This document shows positions 11,084 through 22,381 of a DNA stretch of 64,000 nucleotides, piece after piece. The DNA lies in contig JAWNZC010000106.1 in the NCBI GenBank assembly GCA_035771165.1, positions 1 to 64,000 of the forward strand. Reading direction: 5' to 3'. Position 1 is the first letter of the stretch. Every line of letters begins with the position of its first letter. The translations under genes were made by a program, and so were the position numbers. Source of the stretch: Paragorgia papillata (lineage: Eukaryota > Cnidaria > Anthozoa > Scleralcyonacea > Coralliidae). Under the pieces are notes generated by a model. The model was given only the letters and a program-made list of their open reading frames with translations. It searched no databases and had not been told where the DNA came from.

Positions 11084-13440
11084 TTAACATTTTCAATTTC
11101 TTTTGTGTCGATAAGCCCCACTGCAGAGCACCACTTGGTAGGCAATCTGTCAAATTTTCCCCTATCTTGAGTTAGAGCACAACATGTTTTTGTTTAGATA
11201 TACTTTCTTGCATAAAGAAATTATGTGTTCAGTCTGGTTAGCCGACTATAATATACTGTTATTTACGACTCTTTTCAATAAAATTTCAGCTACCACAAAG
11301 TTAAAAAACAAAAGTCTGATTGAAATAAGTACTATACTCATGAACTCACCTTGCAATGCGGTATACACATGCCATATATATGTTATGGCATATACAAGTA
11401 TATGAGCACAGGCTAGTAGCAACTGATGATCCAGGCGGGTATCACAGGCTGGCTTGCTTGTCAGCCTGACTCAGTTGGCTTGAACATAGTTTAATATATA
11501 TTATTAAATTTTAGTCCAATTCTAGCAATTTGTTTTATTATAAGCCATGTCTTATTCATGCAAATTTTCTTCAGCACCTCCCCCTAGGGCATTTTCCCTG
11601 TACGCCTATGCCTGTTTAGTGAGCCAGCTCATATACCAAGCCAACTCATGTCTGCTGTATGTACATGTAATGAAGGCCATTGAGAGAGGCTTTGTGATGC
11701 GTTTGTCCTGCAAGATGTTGGAAGTTTGGAAAATGTAACCTCCCCAGCACTGACCATAGTCAAGACATGGTCTGGAAACTCATTGAATGCCTTTGTTCTA
11801 TCTTTTTGTTAATGTTTATGCAGAAGTGTGCACCTTCATGCTTGTTGAGCACATTGTACTTTTGGTATAATGAAGCAATCAGCCAATAGCAGTGTTTTAG
11901 TTCAATCACTCAACCTGTGCTGTGTACATATTAATAGATGGTAAACAATAGATTTGTGCACCTTCAAGGTACCCTCAACATCAAAACGCAGCTCATCAAA
12001 GGCGCTTTGAAGTTTGTTGAGGTTCTAGACCAATCATTACCTATAACTATAGATTTACACATATTGCATTCAAATTGGCAAATTTGCTTACAATGTGTTG
12101 CAACCAGGCCCCAGGCCAATTAAGTAGCTCATCAAGTCAATGCCTAACGGACATCTTAAGTTTAAAAAATTAATATTTTATCAAAGTTAAAATTCATTGT
12201 AAAGTGTGGATAACTTGCTAGTATATCCAGTGGATTAGCTACAGTATCTGTATCTATGTTTCATACAACCAACGACAGTACTGTAATGGGGCCTTCACTT
12301 CAAAATCAATTGTCAAGTCAGCAAAAAACAAGGTCTTGCAGGGCCGCAGGCTGCACACCAGTGTACTAATCTAAAATACAATTTTTTGAGAATTGCTTGT
12401 GCAATCATGATAAAGCTTTCATCAAGACATTTTATTAACAATCAACACATGGACATCTACAACCCAAAAACTCAGACAGGAGTTTATTATTTTATAGACT
12501 GCACCATGTTATACTGGTAGACCCAGGAAATACCATACAATACTGTATGAACAGCAGATACATGTATGCCATTATTGCCATTACAATTACCCAATAAAAG
12601 CAAACAAAATTATTCATTGTCATATAATCTTGAACAATATCAAATTATCAACATACTCAACAATAACAATAATATACAACATCAATACATTCAGTATCAT
12701 TACGGTACCTGGTGATAATGTTCATGTAAACCAAATACTTATCTAGCAAATAAGCTTTCTGAAAATGTAGTAACCAAAAACACAATGATGCTAACAACTT
12801 CACAAATTAAATGTATTTAATATGTTAGATGTGTCAATAGTCGCTCCATCTTTGATTTCTTTGCTGAGGTACTGCCATCTTCCACATGACTACTTACCTT
12901 CCTCATCATTGCATCGCATTGCATATTCAACAATTTTTCTGCGCAGATCCAATCGAACAGAATATTTTGATGTTAACACACAAATCATATCCTGCACATC
13001 TGGATAATTTTTGCCTCACTCCATTGGAACAGATGTAGAATTAACTATATTAATAAATTAGCAAAAAAACATTTGTGGTCTTGAGTCCCACCACCACTAT
13101 TTCAACTTTTAGTTAACTTGTCACAAGTATTAGTTTTTAACTGTAAGATTATGTTTCATTCAGCTAAATATTCATAGTCGGTAACTTTTTACCTCCTATA
13201 TGAATGGCTATGAATGTCTGTTCGAATCTTTTGAAGTTTCCATTGCTCCTTGGACTTTACAAGATTTGTCGGTTTGTCTGTTATCAAAAACTACAGTACT
13301 GTTTCTATTTTAGTAAAATATGAATAGTAACTTCCTATTTTTATTTACCCGAGTATTTGCACTATACCATTGTTGTCTTGGTTCACTGAGAAGAACCATA
13401 CAGCGCACATCTTTCTTCCCAGCATCTTTCAGGAATGTTG
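11084..13440. other. AT-rich sequence, no gene seen
   Basis: No frame over about 75 codons and none with family resemblance. It contains simple AT and CAATAA-rich stretches (12,640-12,690). Nothing else was supported. Confidence 0.5.
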
Positions 13441-13730
13441 CCTTATTTTATTTTATTTTATTTGGTTTTCGTGTTTACGCACACGAGGCAAGACACAACA
13501 GGGATGTTCAGCCCTAGTCATGGTGTCTTGCCCTAAAAATTAACAAATATCAAATTACATATATACTATCATATACATATTACTATATCACATCTACTGT
13601 ACTACTGTATCACTTATTACTGTTTTTCACTTATTACAAATACTGACTTCACAAATACATTACACTAACACACTCACGTACGCACGCACACAGTTAATAT
13701 TAACAACAAATTCTGAAGTTCTGCAATTCA
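13441..13730 (-). mobile_element. 3' end of a truncated LINE
   Basis: On the minus strand a non-coding block ends in (AAATA)n, seen on the plus strand as TTATTTTATTTTATTTTATT at 13,443-13,462. It is preceded by a GTGTCTTGCCTCGTGTGCGT segment typical of a structured LINE 3' UTR. No RT frame remains. The upstream limit is set where the plus-strand LINE begins and is approximate. Confidence 0.5.
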
Positions 13731-13739
13731 AGATCTCTA

Positions 13740-15470
13740 ACAGTTAAAAGACAGTTAAAAGAATCTAAGCCAAAACAGTGGTGGAAAGCAGTTAAATCTC
13801 TTTGTGGGATGGACCCTATTACCCCAAATAATGATCTACGTCATCTGTTAAACTCGGGCCCAGGGAATCCATCGAATGAGACGCTTACAGATTTGGCAAA
13901 TTCCATCAATTCAGCATTTCTAGCCCCAATGCAGTGCTTTCAGCCCTTGGTTGCCTGAGCCCATAGTTCTCGACAGGCCAAATGTGGATATTACAACCAC
14001 CGAGTATTCCGTATTTACGCAGTTATCACAACTTAATTCGTCAAAGGCACCTGGTCCGGATGGTCTGCCTAGCTGGTTCCTTAAGGAAAACGCGGATGTT
14101 TTGGCCAAGCCCGTAAGTGACATACTAAATGCTTCATATAGGGAGAGTCGTCTTCCCTTGTCCTGGAAAATGGCAGACGTATCACCACTTGCCAAACAAA
14201 AACCTGTACAGGACGTAAGCAAGCATTTGAGGCCCATCTCGCTCACTCCGATTTTGTCAAAGATATGTGAGGAATTTGTTGTTGAAAAGTTCATCAAACC
14301 TGCAGTTTTGGAAATTGTCGATCCGCATCAGTTTGGCACCGTACCAGAATCATCGACAAACTCACGCATTGATTAGCGCGGTCCATTATCTCACAAGTGC
14401 TACGGACGGTAATGGGTGCCTTGCTCGATTAGCCTTGTTTGACTTTCGAAAGGCGTTCGACTTGATTGACCACCACTTACTAGTCCGAAAATTGCACACT
14501 CTTAATACCCCTCTCGGTGTGATAAAATGGGTGTCTGATTTTCTAACAGCCCGTCAACAGAGAGTCAAGCTCGGCCCCCGATTGTTATTCGGAATGGTCC
14601 AATGTTCCAGCAGGAGTGCCCCAAGGAACAAAGTTGGGTCCCTGGCTATTTGCGCTTATGATAAACGATCTCGACGCCGGAGAGGCAAAACTTTGGAAAT
14701 TTGTTGATGATTTAACAGCCGCGGAATTCGTATCGAAAGGTGATTCGAGCAATATGCAATCTGTTGTAAATAGGGTCAAGATACAATCGGATGATTTGAA
14801 ATTTACGCTTAACGAGGATAAATGTAAAGAAATACGTGTCCAATTTTCCAAAAGTATTAACCCCATGTTCACCTCTGATTATCAATGACAAGGAGCTTGA
14901 ACTTGTAACTCAAGTAAAGCTTTTGGGAATTACAATAACTAACGATCTAAAATGGAATTTTCATGTCGACAGTATAGTTAAGAAAGCATCCAAAACGTAT
15001 GTACTTTTTTGCGTCAATTAAAGCGGGCGAAGGTATCATGTAGTGACTTGGTACAATTCTATTGTACGTGTATCAGGAGTGTCATCGAATACGCATCACC
15101 AGTGTTTCACCATGCACTGCCCGCGTACCTAAGCGACGATTTAGAACGGTTGCAGAAGCGGGCCTTAGCTACCATCTTAGGATATGGTGTGCCATACAAA
15201 GAAGCGCTTGCAACTGTTGCAATGCCAACCCTACATGAACGCAGAAACGCAGAAACATCGCATGCAGAAAATTATTCGGAACAATTGCAAAATGACCCAA
15301 ATCATAAACTTTACGACTTATTACCTGACTTTAACAACGGAAGTATAGTCGATCTCTGAGACATGAAAGAGTTTTTAACTTTCCTAGGTGCAAGACAAAC
15401 AGGTTTTCAAACTCTTTTATCGTTGTATCTGCCAGAAATTTCAAACGCTAATTTTTTATTTAGGAACACT
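13740..15470 (+). pseudogene. LINE reverse transcriptase (CR1-group), multiple frameshifts
   Basis: Ordered RT blocks are read on the plus strand. QLNSSKAPGPDGLPSWFLK is at about 14,030-14,085, LRPISLTPILSK at 14,227-14,262 and LFDFRKAFDLIDHHLL at about 14,435-14,485. VPQGTKLGPWLF is near 14,615-14,650 and FVDDLTAAEFV, the catalytic FxDD box, near 14,700-14,730. VKLLGITITNDLKW follows at about 14,915-14,955 and LERLQKRALATILGY near 15,145-15,185. The terminal FNFPRCKTNRF block is at 15,375-15,410. At least four frameshifts separate these (near 14,345, 14,600, 14,885 and 15,010). The 5' part with the endonuclease is missing. The catalytic residues remain, so decay is mainly by small indels. 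Clade placement (Crack/Daphne-like) is a guess. Confidence 0.85.
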
Positions 15471-15639
15471 ATTATATTAGAATTGTATTTAAATATTATA
15501 TTATAGGACATTTTGTAAATTCTTAACACAACGCAATGTAATTCGGCTGCAATATTGTCTTTTAATCAAACTATTACTACCTTGTATAGAACTACATTTT
15601 AAACATATTGAGCGCCAGGGTAGATATAATATCAGTATT

Positions 15640-16700
15640 GAATGTGTTCTGGAGAGCAACAGAGTATCTTGATAATCTTTGCAATAATTGATAATCTTAT
15701 AATCTTACAATCTTATAATCTTATCTTGATAATCTTACAATCTTTGCATGTGAAGTCCAAACCACTAGACCCAAATAATTCAGAAACAGCTACCTGTACT
15801 TACAAGAACTTAAACCACAGAATGAATAGCTGCAAGTTTAATCTTAGTAGAGACATTGAGAAGAATCCTGGTCCTATTTTTATTGATACCAGTAAAACTA
15901 TTCATGCACCTTATTGTCAAGGTAACGTTGATGTATTTGGTCGAAATGCAGGACAGCAATGTGTTAGCTATGAGTTTGTGCGCTTTAATATATAAAAATA
16001 ACAAATCAATAACTGCCTCAGGAGACCTGATTCAAATTATGAACATTGGTAATGAATTATATTGTGAATTATATTGTGCATCTTATTTATTGCTAACAGA
16101 ATTACCCAGCATGGTTACAGTGCTAAACACAAATTACCAACTTGAGTTCAGTGAAAGTTACACTGGTAATCTCCATGCAGCTACTTTGAATGAAAACATC
16201 CCCTGTGTTATGCCCTTGGATTGTGCTTTACAAAGTTTAATGCAAGACAGTTATAATTCATTCTGTTGACAATCGGGTGTAATAGTGTAGCTATTTTATA
16301 CTACCCCGAATGGTTTTACTAGAAATATTTTATTCTCATGCAAGAGATTAATTTGATATGGCCCATTCTCATGGAACATGCGTGTTGTTGAAAGTAAAAT
16401 TCAATTAATAACTCGATTGAATATTTCAAAAACTTGTACAAACTTTGTGTATTATTTGAGCTCAAAGGCATCACTGTTGAGCTTAAAGGCAAATCACTGT
16501 TGCACAATTTACAAATATACATACCAACACATATGCACCAAATTTAAGTTGCTATACTTCAACATGTGAAAAATCAGACATTTAATAATAATTTTAATTC
16601 TGAACAATTTTGTGCATTGATGTGCTTCTACTCTATCTGCTTTTCTACTATTAACGCATGTAATATTGGAATGATCAGACATTGCCTGCTGTTGCAGGGT
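15640..16700 (+). pseudogene. Helentron N-terminal region: 2A motif and C76-like cysteine protease
   Basis: The frame contains SRDIEKNPGP (15,846-15,875), which matches the D-x-E-x-N-P-G-P 2A consensus for ribosome skipping. It is followed by a herpesvirus-tegument-type (C76) deubiquitinase-like cysteine protease fold. APYCQGNVDVFG and GQQC, the presumed catalytic cysteine, lie at about 15,905-15,965. A frameshift near 15,965 leads to MSLCALIY and LTELPSMV (16,090-16,120). SHARD and SHGTCVLL, with the likely histidine region, are at 16,335-16,395. Such a protease upstream of a PIF1-type helicase is known from Helitron-like elements. Several frameshifts and stops make this a relic. The fold assignment rests on motif resemblance only. 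Confidence 0.6.
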
Positions 16701-17099
16701 ATGCAATGCTAATGTACGAGGAAGCCTTAAATGATAGAAATGAGTTTACACGTGATTATATGCGGCAAATTATAAATATATGTGGTGCTGATGTTGAGGT
16801 GCAATTTAGTTCAAGACACCAGGGGAGATTGGTTTCTAATCTAGTAAACAATTACTTAAGAGGTTAATTTCAGACAACACAACAGACAATACTGGCTTTT
16901 TTATTTGGCTTTCAAAACTATTGCTTAGCTTGTGTTTTTCAGCATGCTAAACAAAGAAAATATTTTTAGTGGCGTGTGATTGAAAGGCAAACAATTTATT
17001 TGCAACATTTACTAATTTTGATTCTATTAGTAATAAATTGTGCAATATGAACATAACAAAAAACTATAAGAACTTTCTGGATTCTTATTTATTCTTAAA

Positions 17100-17750
17100 G
17101 CTAAAGATCAATATCCAACAAATGTAAGGAAACAAGATATTGATAGAGTATTAGCAAGAGGACGGTCAACAGGTGGACTTCATTATGGAATTCTGATTAA
17201 AGAAGGTGCTAGAGTAATGCTTACAACAAATATTAGTATTCCAGTAGACTCATCAATGGACAAATGGGGACTGTCTTTAAAATTGATGTCAGTCAAAATA
17301 ACCAAAAACCAAACTGTTCTGTATATCAAATTTGATGACTCAAATGCTGGTAAAGACTTAACTAACACTTGTGGCAACCCTTTTGCAAGAGAAAACAACG
17401 TAGTTCCCATTGAGCCTGTATTAGCAAAGATCAAAATAAGACCAGGTAAAGCATCTTCTCCAGAAATACAGAGAGTACAATTTCCTATCACACTTGCTTG
17501 GGCATGTACTGTACATAAGGTTCAAGAAACTAACACTTGAAAAAGTTGTAATCGGTTCTGACTTGATAAAACAGAGAGCGTTTAACTATGGACAAATTTA
17601 TGTTGCCTTAAGCCATCGTGCAACTTCCTTCCAAGGGCTGTATATTTTAGGAACAATTGAGAGTAAACATATTAAAGCAAATCCTAAAGTTCTTGAAGAA
17701 TACCAAAGACTACGAAATGAATGTATTCAACAACTCTATTCCAAGATGAT
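17100..17750 (+). pseudogene. Helentron PIF1-type helicase, C-terminal motifs
   Basis: Frames at 17,190-17,750 carry the C-terminal half of a PIF1/RecD2-family helicase. GARVMLTTNISI (17,208-17,243) matches the usual GAxVMLxxN block. VQFPITLAWACTVHKVQ (motif V region, 17,476-17,525) is followed after a one-base frameshift by LTLEKVVI. YGQIYVALSHRATSFQGLYIL is motif VI (17,588-17,652). The N-terminal Walker A and B part of the helicase and any HUH Rep domain are missing from the window segment upstream. The next domain is an endonuclease, so this is a Helitron-like element rather than a host PIF1 gene, which would lack the flanking protease and endonuclease. Confidence 0.75.
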
Positions 17751-18190
17751 TTCAAATGTTTTTGACCATATCACTTTTAAATATAAGATCTCTCAAAAAA
17801 AACATAGCATCGATATTAAATTTGATTCAAGAGTTTTCAATAGTGATGTCATAGCTTTAACTGAAACCCAACTACTACCTCAGGATTCTGACAATGAAAT
17901 TTTAAATAATCTCAGTCCTTTCAAAACTCCACCGTCAAGATCATGATACTGATAAATATTCGAGTATGGCACTTTGCACTAGAAATACTGTAGAAATCAG
18001 AGAATGTGAATATTTCCATTCACTAAATGCACTAAAATTTGACCTGGTTAATAGTCAATCCCAAGAAAAAAGAACCTTTCTTTTGTTGTATCGAAAGCAA
18101 GCCTCCAACATCCTACAATATGTAGATTGTTTGGGATACGTCTTTAACAGTTATACAATTGACATATTCTTGGTGACTTTAATCCCCGAG
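17751..18190 (+). pseudogene. Helentron C-terminal AP endonuclease-like domain, partial
   Basis: Directly after the helicase, in the same or an adjacent frame, comes VIALTETQLLPQDSDNEI (17,848-17,900). This is the E-containing block of an APE-type endonuclease. ECEYFHSLNALKFDLV and the FLLLYRK strand follow at 18,003-18,100. The sequence breaks off where the D-x-N block would be expected (about 18,170). A C-terminal endonuclease after PIF1 helicase is the defining feature of Helentrons among Helitron-like elements. Frameshift near 17,945. Confidence 0.6.
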
Positions 18191-18489
18191 CCCGGGAGCC
18201 CGGTGAGGATGCTAATCTCGACACGCGTGGAGTCATTTTACACGCGTGGACAAATGTGATTTGTGAACGAATTTCTGTGATCTGAATATTTATTTATTTA
18301 TTTTATATATGTGTGGACGGACCATACATAATTTTCTATGGGTACAAATCATTAAAAAAATACTGTTATATACATGTGGTTCCTTTGTTTTGCATTAAGA
18401 TTATAATTATCGGTTATAGAGTGAACAAGCATAAATAATTAGTAAAAAATGATAGTATTTTTAGAAAACTATAAGAACAACAATTACAC
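18191..18489 (-). repeat. LINE 3' tail fragment with (AAATA)n
   Basis: On the minus strand the block ends in AAAATAAATAAATAAATATT (18,284-18,305 on the plus strand), like other LINE 3' ends in this window. No coding part was seen. Two ACACGCGTGGA copies at 18,219 and 18,240 belong to the preceding sequence. Confidence 0.4.
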
Positions 18490-19321
18490 TCGTTTTACGG
18501 CCATTTTCCCCACTTAGCAGGGGTTGGCCGGCAGCTCCCCACAGCAGTTTCATCCACTTCTCTCTCTCTCTCTCTCTGTTGTGCATCCTCCCTTTTTAGA
18601 CACTTTTACACTCACTCATATCCCTCTCCACAACTTGACTCCATGTAGTCCTTGGCCATCTTCCTCTCACACCTTCCACCTCATATGACATGGGTTGTTT
18701 TCACCCAGTCACCATGCACCATCTTTCCGTAATATATGCCCCAGCTGTCTCAACTGGTTCAGCCTTACAACATCAGTCATCATGCACCAACTCAGTCCCC
18801 AATTTTTTCTCTCAACTCCACACTCGCCACTCCTTCCCACAAAGATACACCACACATCATCCATTGACTCATATCATCCTCATCTTTGTTCTCTCTAATC
18901 TTGCACTCTGCTCACATTCATGGCCCATGTCTCACTTCCATACACCATTGCACTCCTCACATGTCGCATACACTTTCCTTTAAGTTTTAATGACACTTGT
19001 CAGGATCCCTAACAGCTGTTTAAACTTCTTTCATGCACAACGCACCCTTGCCACAGATGCCCAATTTGCACTCCACCCCCTATTGAGCATATCCCCTGGC
19101 AGATAACAAATCTTTCCTACATTTTCCAAATGCACTTCATTTCCCAAATCCAAGTTTTCATCTATGCCACTATCCTCTCCATGACCTGCTCTCTTACACA
19201 CCTTGCACACAAAAGTATTTTCAACTCTAGCCAACGGACTCTGCACACTTGAGCATCTCATATCAACATTTATAGCAATTATAACAAAATCAATAACAAC
19301 AAGTTGGGACATGCTAAACAA
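18490..19321 (-). pseudogene. C-terminal part of RTE-like LINE reverse transcriptase
   Basis: The minus strand opens at 19,321 with a cysteine-rich stretch (CKVCKRAGHG). It runs on through NEVHLENVGKICYLPGDML (about 19,085-19,145) and ASVARVRCAWKKFKQLL-like sequence broken by a stop near 19,031. Further pieces follow in other frames: a YGSETWAM-like block near 18,925, GVSLWEGVASVELREKIG near 18,815-18,865, and SGQPLLSGENG near 18,500-18,530. This order matches the C-terminus downstream of the RT core in RTE-type elements. The RT core and endonuclease are absent, so the copy is 5' truncated. A (CT)n run at 18,561-18,578 lies within it. Confidence 0.7.
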
Positions 19322-20077
19322 TTTTATCTACTAGAGCTGTCTAATACGGTCAGACGCGACTTTTACAGTCTAGCCCAGTCGATTTTACTCTGCCTCACGT
19401 AAACTTTGTCTAACGCCTGATGAGTTTACTCTGTCTAAAGCCAGGTATTCTTAACTTTCAAATGAAAGCTGCTGTATAGGATCCTATAGGTTGGTCTATA
19501 AGTTTGTTCTATAGTTCAACCTATGGACTTTTTGTTAGGGTCGAGGTAAAGGATTAAGTGCAGGGCAATGCACCCTTAATTAAGCAATTAAGTCATGGTG
19601 TTGGTCAAGTCATGGTGCCAAGACGCAACACTCATATCTACAGTATAGTACAGAACATGTAACAATATTAATAATTCTTACTTGTTTTGGTGTGACAACG
19701 GATTCCCCAGGTACAGGAATCGACATTATCGGCTATAAAATATAAATGAATAAGAATAGTCAACACGATAATAACACGCTGGGTCAGCTGTCCCGCTTTT
19801 TGGCTCACGCGGTGAAGCCAAACATGGTGTATTTGACCGAGTTATTTTAAGGAAATACTGGGACCTAATCTGTCATTTAATGTTAGACCGCTAGTTTGAG
19901 AGCCCGCTTGGCTTTATGGGATAAACTGGTCATTGTCGATTTCAATTCAACGAGAAAGATGTAGTCCAGAGGTGGTTTTTTTTTATCAAACTCAATTGGC
20001 TTTAGTCATAGTAGGAGAATTGATAAATTCTTCGCAGTAAAAGCCTGTAATATCGCGTAAAATGGCAACGGCATGAA
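19322..20077. other. Unassigned sequence
   Basis: No coding frame or repeat that could be named was seen. Loose repetition of a GTTTACTCTGTCTAA-like motif occurs around 19,380-19,440. Confidence 0.4.
20070..20077. repeat. 8-bp target-site duplication (left), GGCATGAA
   Basis: Identical to 20,559-20,566 on the other side of the MITE. Confidence 0.9.
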
Positions 20078-20558
20078 CAGAGTTGGAAAAAGTATTCAAC
20101 CTTCCTCCGGATGGGTTTTTAAGTTTAGATAACCTTCCTCAAAATATATAGCGAGAATTTTGTGTTTTGCATAAATACTGCATGACTTTTACAGTACCTT
20201 GGTTTTCTAGGTTTTCCTAGGTAAGCTTTGGCATACTACAATAGCTACTAATAACTAACCGCTGCTGACTGATAGCCTGCCAACTACCCTCGACTGCTGC
20301 GAAGAAACAGACATCACAGCAGACATCAGCGTACATGTCTCACACATGTAACTACTGCCACTGCCAGTGCTGCATAATTGTTGGTTAGCCAATGTTTTGC
20401 TACAAATCGCATTTCTTCTCAACACCTTGCTTGATCAATTGTAACTTTCTCAGATTACCGAATGTGTTGTTTCACGTGTTTTCACTTTAAACCTTCCTCA
20501 CTAAAGTAAACCTTCCTCCGGGTGGTACCCGCATACCCACAGCTTTTTTCCAACTCTG
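20078..20558. mobile_element. hAT-type MITE, 481 bp
   Basis: The ends are CAGAGTTGGAAAAAG and its inverse (14-15 bp, one-base slippage in the A run). The element is flanked by a perfect 8-bp duplication GGCATGAA, the size produced by hAT transposases. No frame is present. AACCTTCCTC occurs near 20,098 and 20,131 on the left and near 20,491 and 20,510 on the right, all in the same orientation, as subterminal repeats. Confidence 0.9.
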
Positions 20559-20653
20559 GGCATGAATACGTATTAAACAGCTATCTTTAGCTTCAATAAA
20601 GTTTTAAATCTTCCTAAAGACAGGAAAGACCAAATAAGTTTTGGATACGTTAG

Positions 20654-20811
20654 ACCTTTGGTAAGAAATGTATGTTTTTTGTTTTACTGAAATTGCGTTT
20701 CATGTGGTCGAATTTTGGAAAAAACATTTTGCACCTTTGGTAAGAAATGTATGTTTTTTGTTTTACTGAAATTGCGTTTCATGTGGTCGAATTTTGGGAA
20801 AACACTTTGCA
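20654..20811 (+). repeat. Tandem duplication, 79-bp unit, two copies
   Basis: The 79-bp unit starting ACCTTTGGTAAGAAATG at 20,654 is repeated at 20,733 with only a few differences near its end. High identity implies a recent event. Confidence 0.85.
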
Positions 20812-21244
20812 TAGTCGCAGTATTAATGGCTTATAATCTCATGTTGGTGTATCGTAGCACTGATTTTGAAGTTGGGCATTTTATGGCAACAAAGAAGAAA
20901 CTCAAGTTGGATCTAGCTGAGGAGAAGCCGAGAAGGCCACTAATGATCTCGAGGTGAAAAATCAAAAACAGCACGGTCACAGATTAAAGTTAAATGTAAG
21001 TGCTTGCAGCTGTTAATGTTTTAATGACCTGCATCTTTTTTGACCGTTCTGATGAATCTGATCTCATTTGGTACAGTACCTTAATCAGCTATAGCCTATG
21101 CTGTTGTAGGAATCCACGCATCTGCTGAAAATCTATAGTTTGGATATGTGGTTTTACAGTACATACCAGATAATAACAAAATTGCTTACCATCAAGTGTA
21201 CTCAAGTTTACACTGGCAAGCTGACAATTAAGATTGCTGGCAGT
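20812..21244. other. Unassigned sequence
   Basis: Contains a plus-strand frame to 20,957 that starts within the tandem duplication and shows no known motif. Nothing else was supported. Confidence 0.4.
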
Positions 21245-22325
21245 TTCGTCAAGTTTTGTTTTTGAAAATCTATTGATACTGTAAATCACCAGATCTTATT
21301 ATCCAAATTATATAAATATGGTATACGAGGAACTCCACTGACTTGGTTTAGTGATTATTTGACTAAACGTTATCAATATGTCAAAATAGGAAAAAATTGA
21401 GTCAGATCTTTTAAAAATAACATGTGGGATTCCTCAAGGCTCAACCTTAGGTCCATTGCTGTTTATACTCTATATAAATGACATGCCTGATTGTTCTAAT
21501 AAGCTTTCCTTTAGAATATTTGCTGATACTAATATATTTTATTCTAATTCATCTATTGGTGAAATGGAACGTGTGATGAATGAAGAATTGCATCACATAT
21601 TACATTGTTACACAACAAATAAACTCTCAATTAATTATAAAAAAACAAATTATATGCTAGTAACATCTGCGCAGAAGAAAAAATGTCATAAATTTTGGCA
21701 ATATTGAAGAAAAGTCTTATATAAAATATTTGGACGTTTACATAGATAATAATCTTACCTGGAAGCAACAGATTAAACATGTTAAATAAAAAATTGCTAA
21801 AACACTGGGATTCTTAAAAAAGTTAGATATTGCGTTGATTTGAAGATGCTTAAGCAACTCTATTATACATTAATATACCCTTACCTTAATTATGGATTAA
21901 TGAGTTGGGGTAATACTTATTCAACTAGCTTAACGAAAATTCGATCTAGTCAAAACACATGTGTAAAATGCATATTTTTTGCCTCAAGGCGAGAAAAACC
22001 GACACCATATTACAATCTTTTAAATATTCTTAAATTTGACAATATTTTTAAACTAAAAATTAGTATATTCACATATAGTATATACACAATATGAGTAATA
22101 TTCCCACAGTATTTTCTCAAACTATCCAACCCAAGTTTGCGGACAAACAAAATTTCAGTAGACCTAGAGTTCAACAAATTATGGTGTACATACTTTCAAC
22201 TTTGTTTCTTCACAAATATAGCAAGGTATAGATCTTGAAATCAAATTGTCTAATTCAGTCACTATTATTCGAAAAATTATATACAGGCTCTACTCCTTTC
22301 ACAAAATTATAGTAATAAATAACTA

Positions 22326-22328
<3 letters not shown>
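21245..22328 (+). pseudogene. LINE reverse transcriptase, C-terminal two thirds (Jockey/CR1-like)
   Basis: The RT starts inside motif 4 (TVNHQILLSKLYKYGIRG, about 21,265-21,330) and continues with WFSDYLTKRYQYVKIG. GIPQGSTLGPLLFILYINDM is at 21,428-21,487. The catalytic box reads FADTN (about 21,518-21,532), where FADDTN is expected, so one catalytic aspartate codon is lost. The thumb (NKLSINYKKTNYM) and C-terminal blocks (LKQLYYTLIYPYLNYG, 21,850-21,897) follow in other frames. It is 5' truncated and inactive. The long TA run after it may be its 3' microsatellite tail. Confidence 0.8.

Positions 22329-22379
<51 letters not shown>
22329..22379. repeat. (TA)n microsatellite
   Basis: About 50 bp of alternating TA lie between the LINE 3' end and the left Penelope-like element. 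A similar TA run (about 25,088-25,120) lies beyond the other end of the Penelope pair. Confidence 0.9.

Positions 22380-22381
<2 letters not shown>

Noticed and set aside
18690..18983. Plus-strand frames of 97 and 67 codons rich in His/Ser/Thr
   Set aside because: Antisense of the RTE-like C-terminal region on the minus strand.
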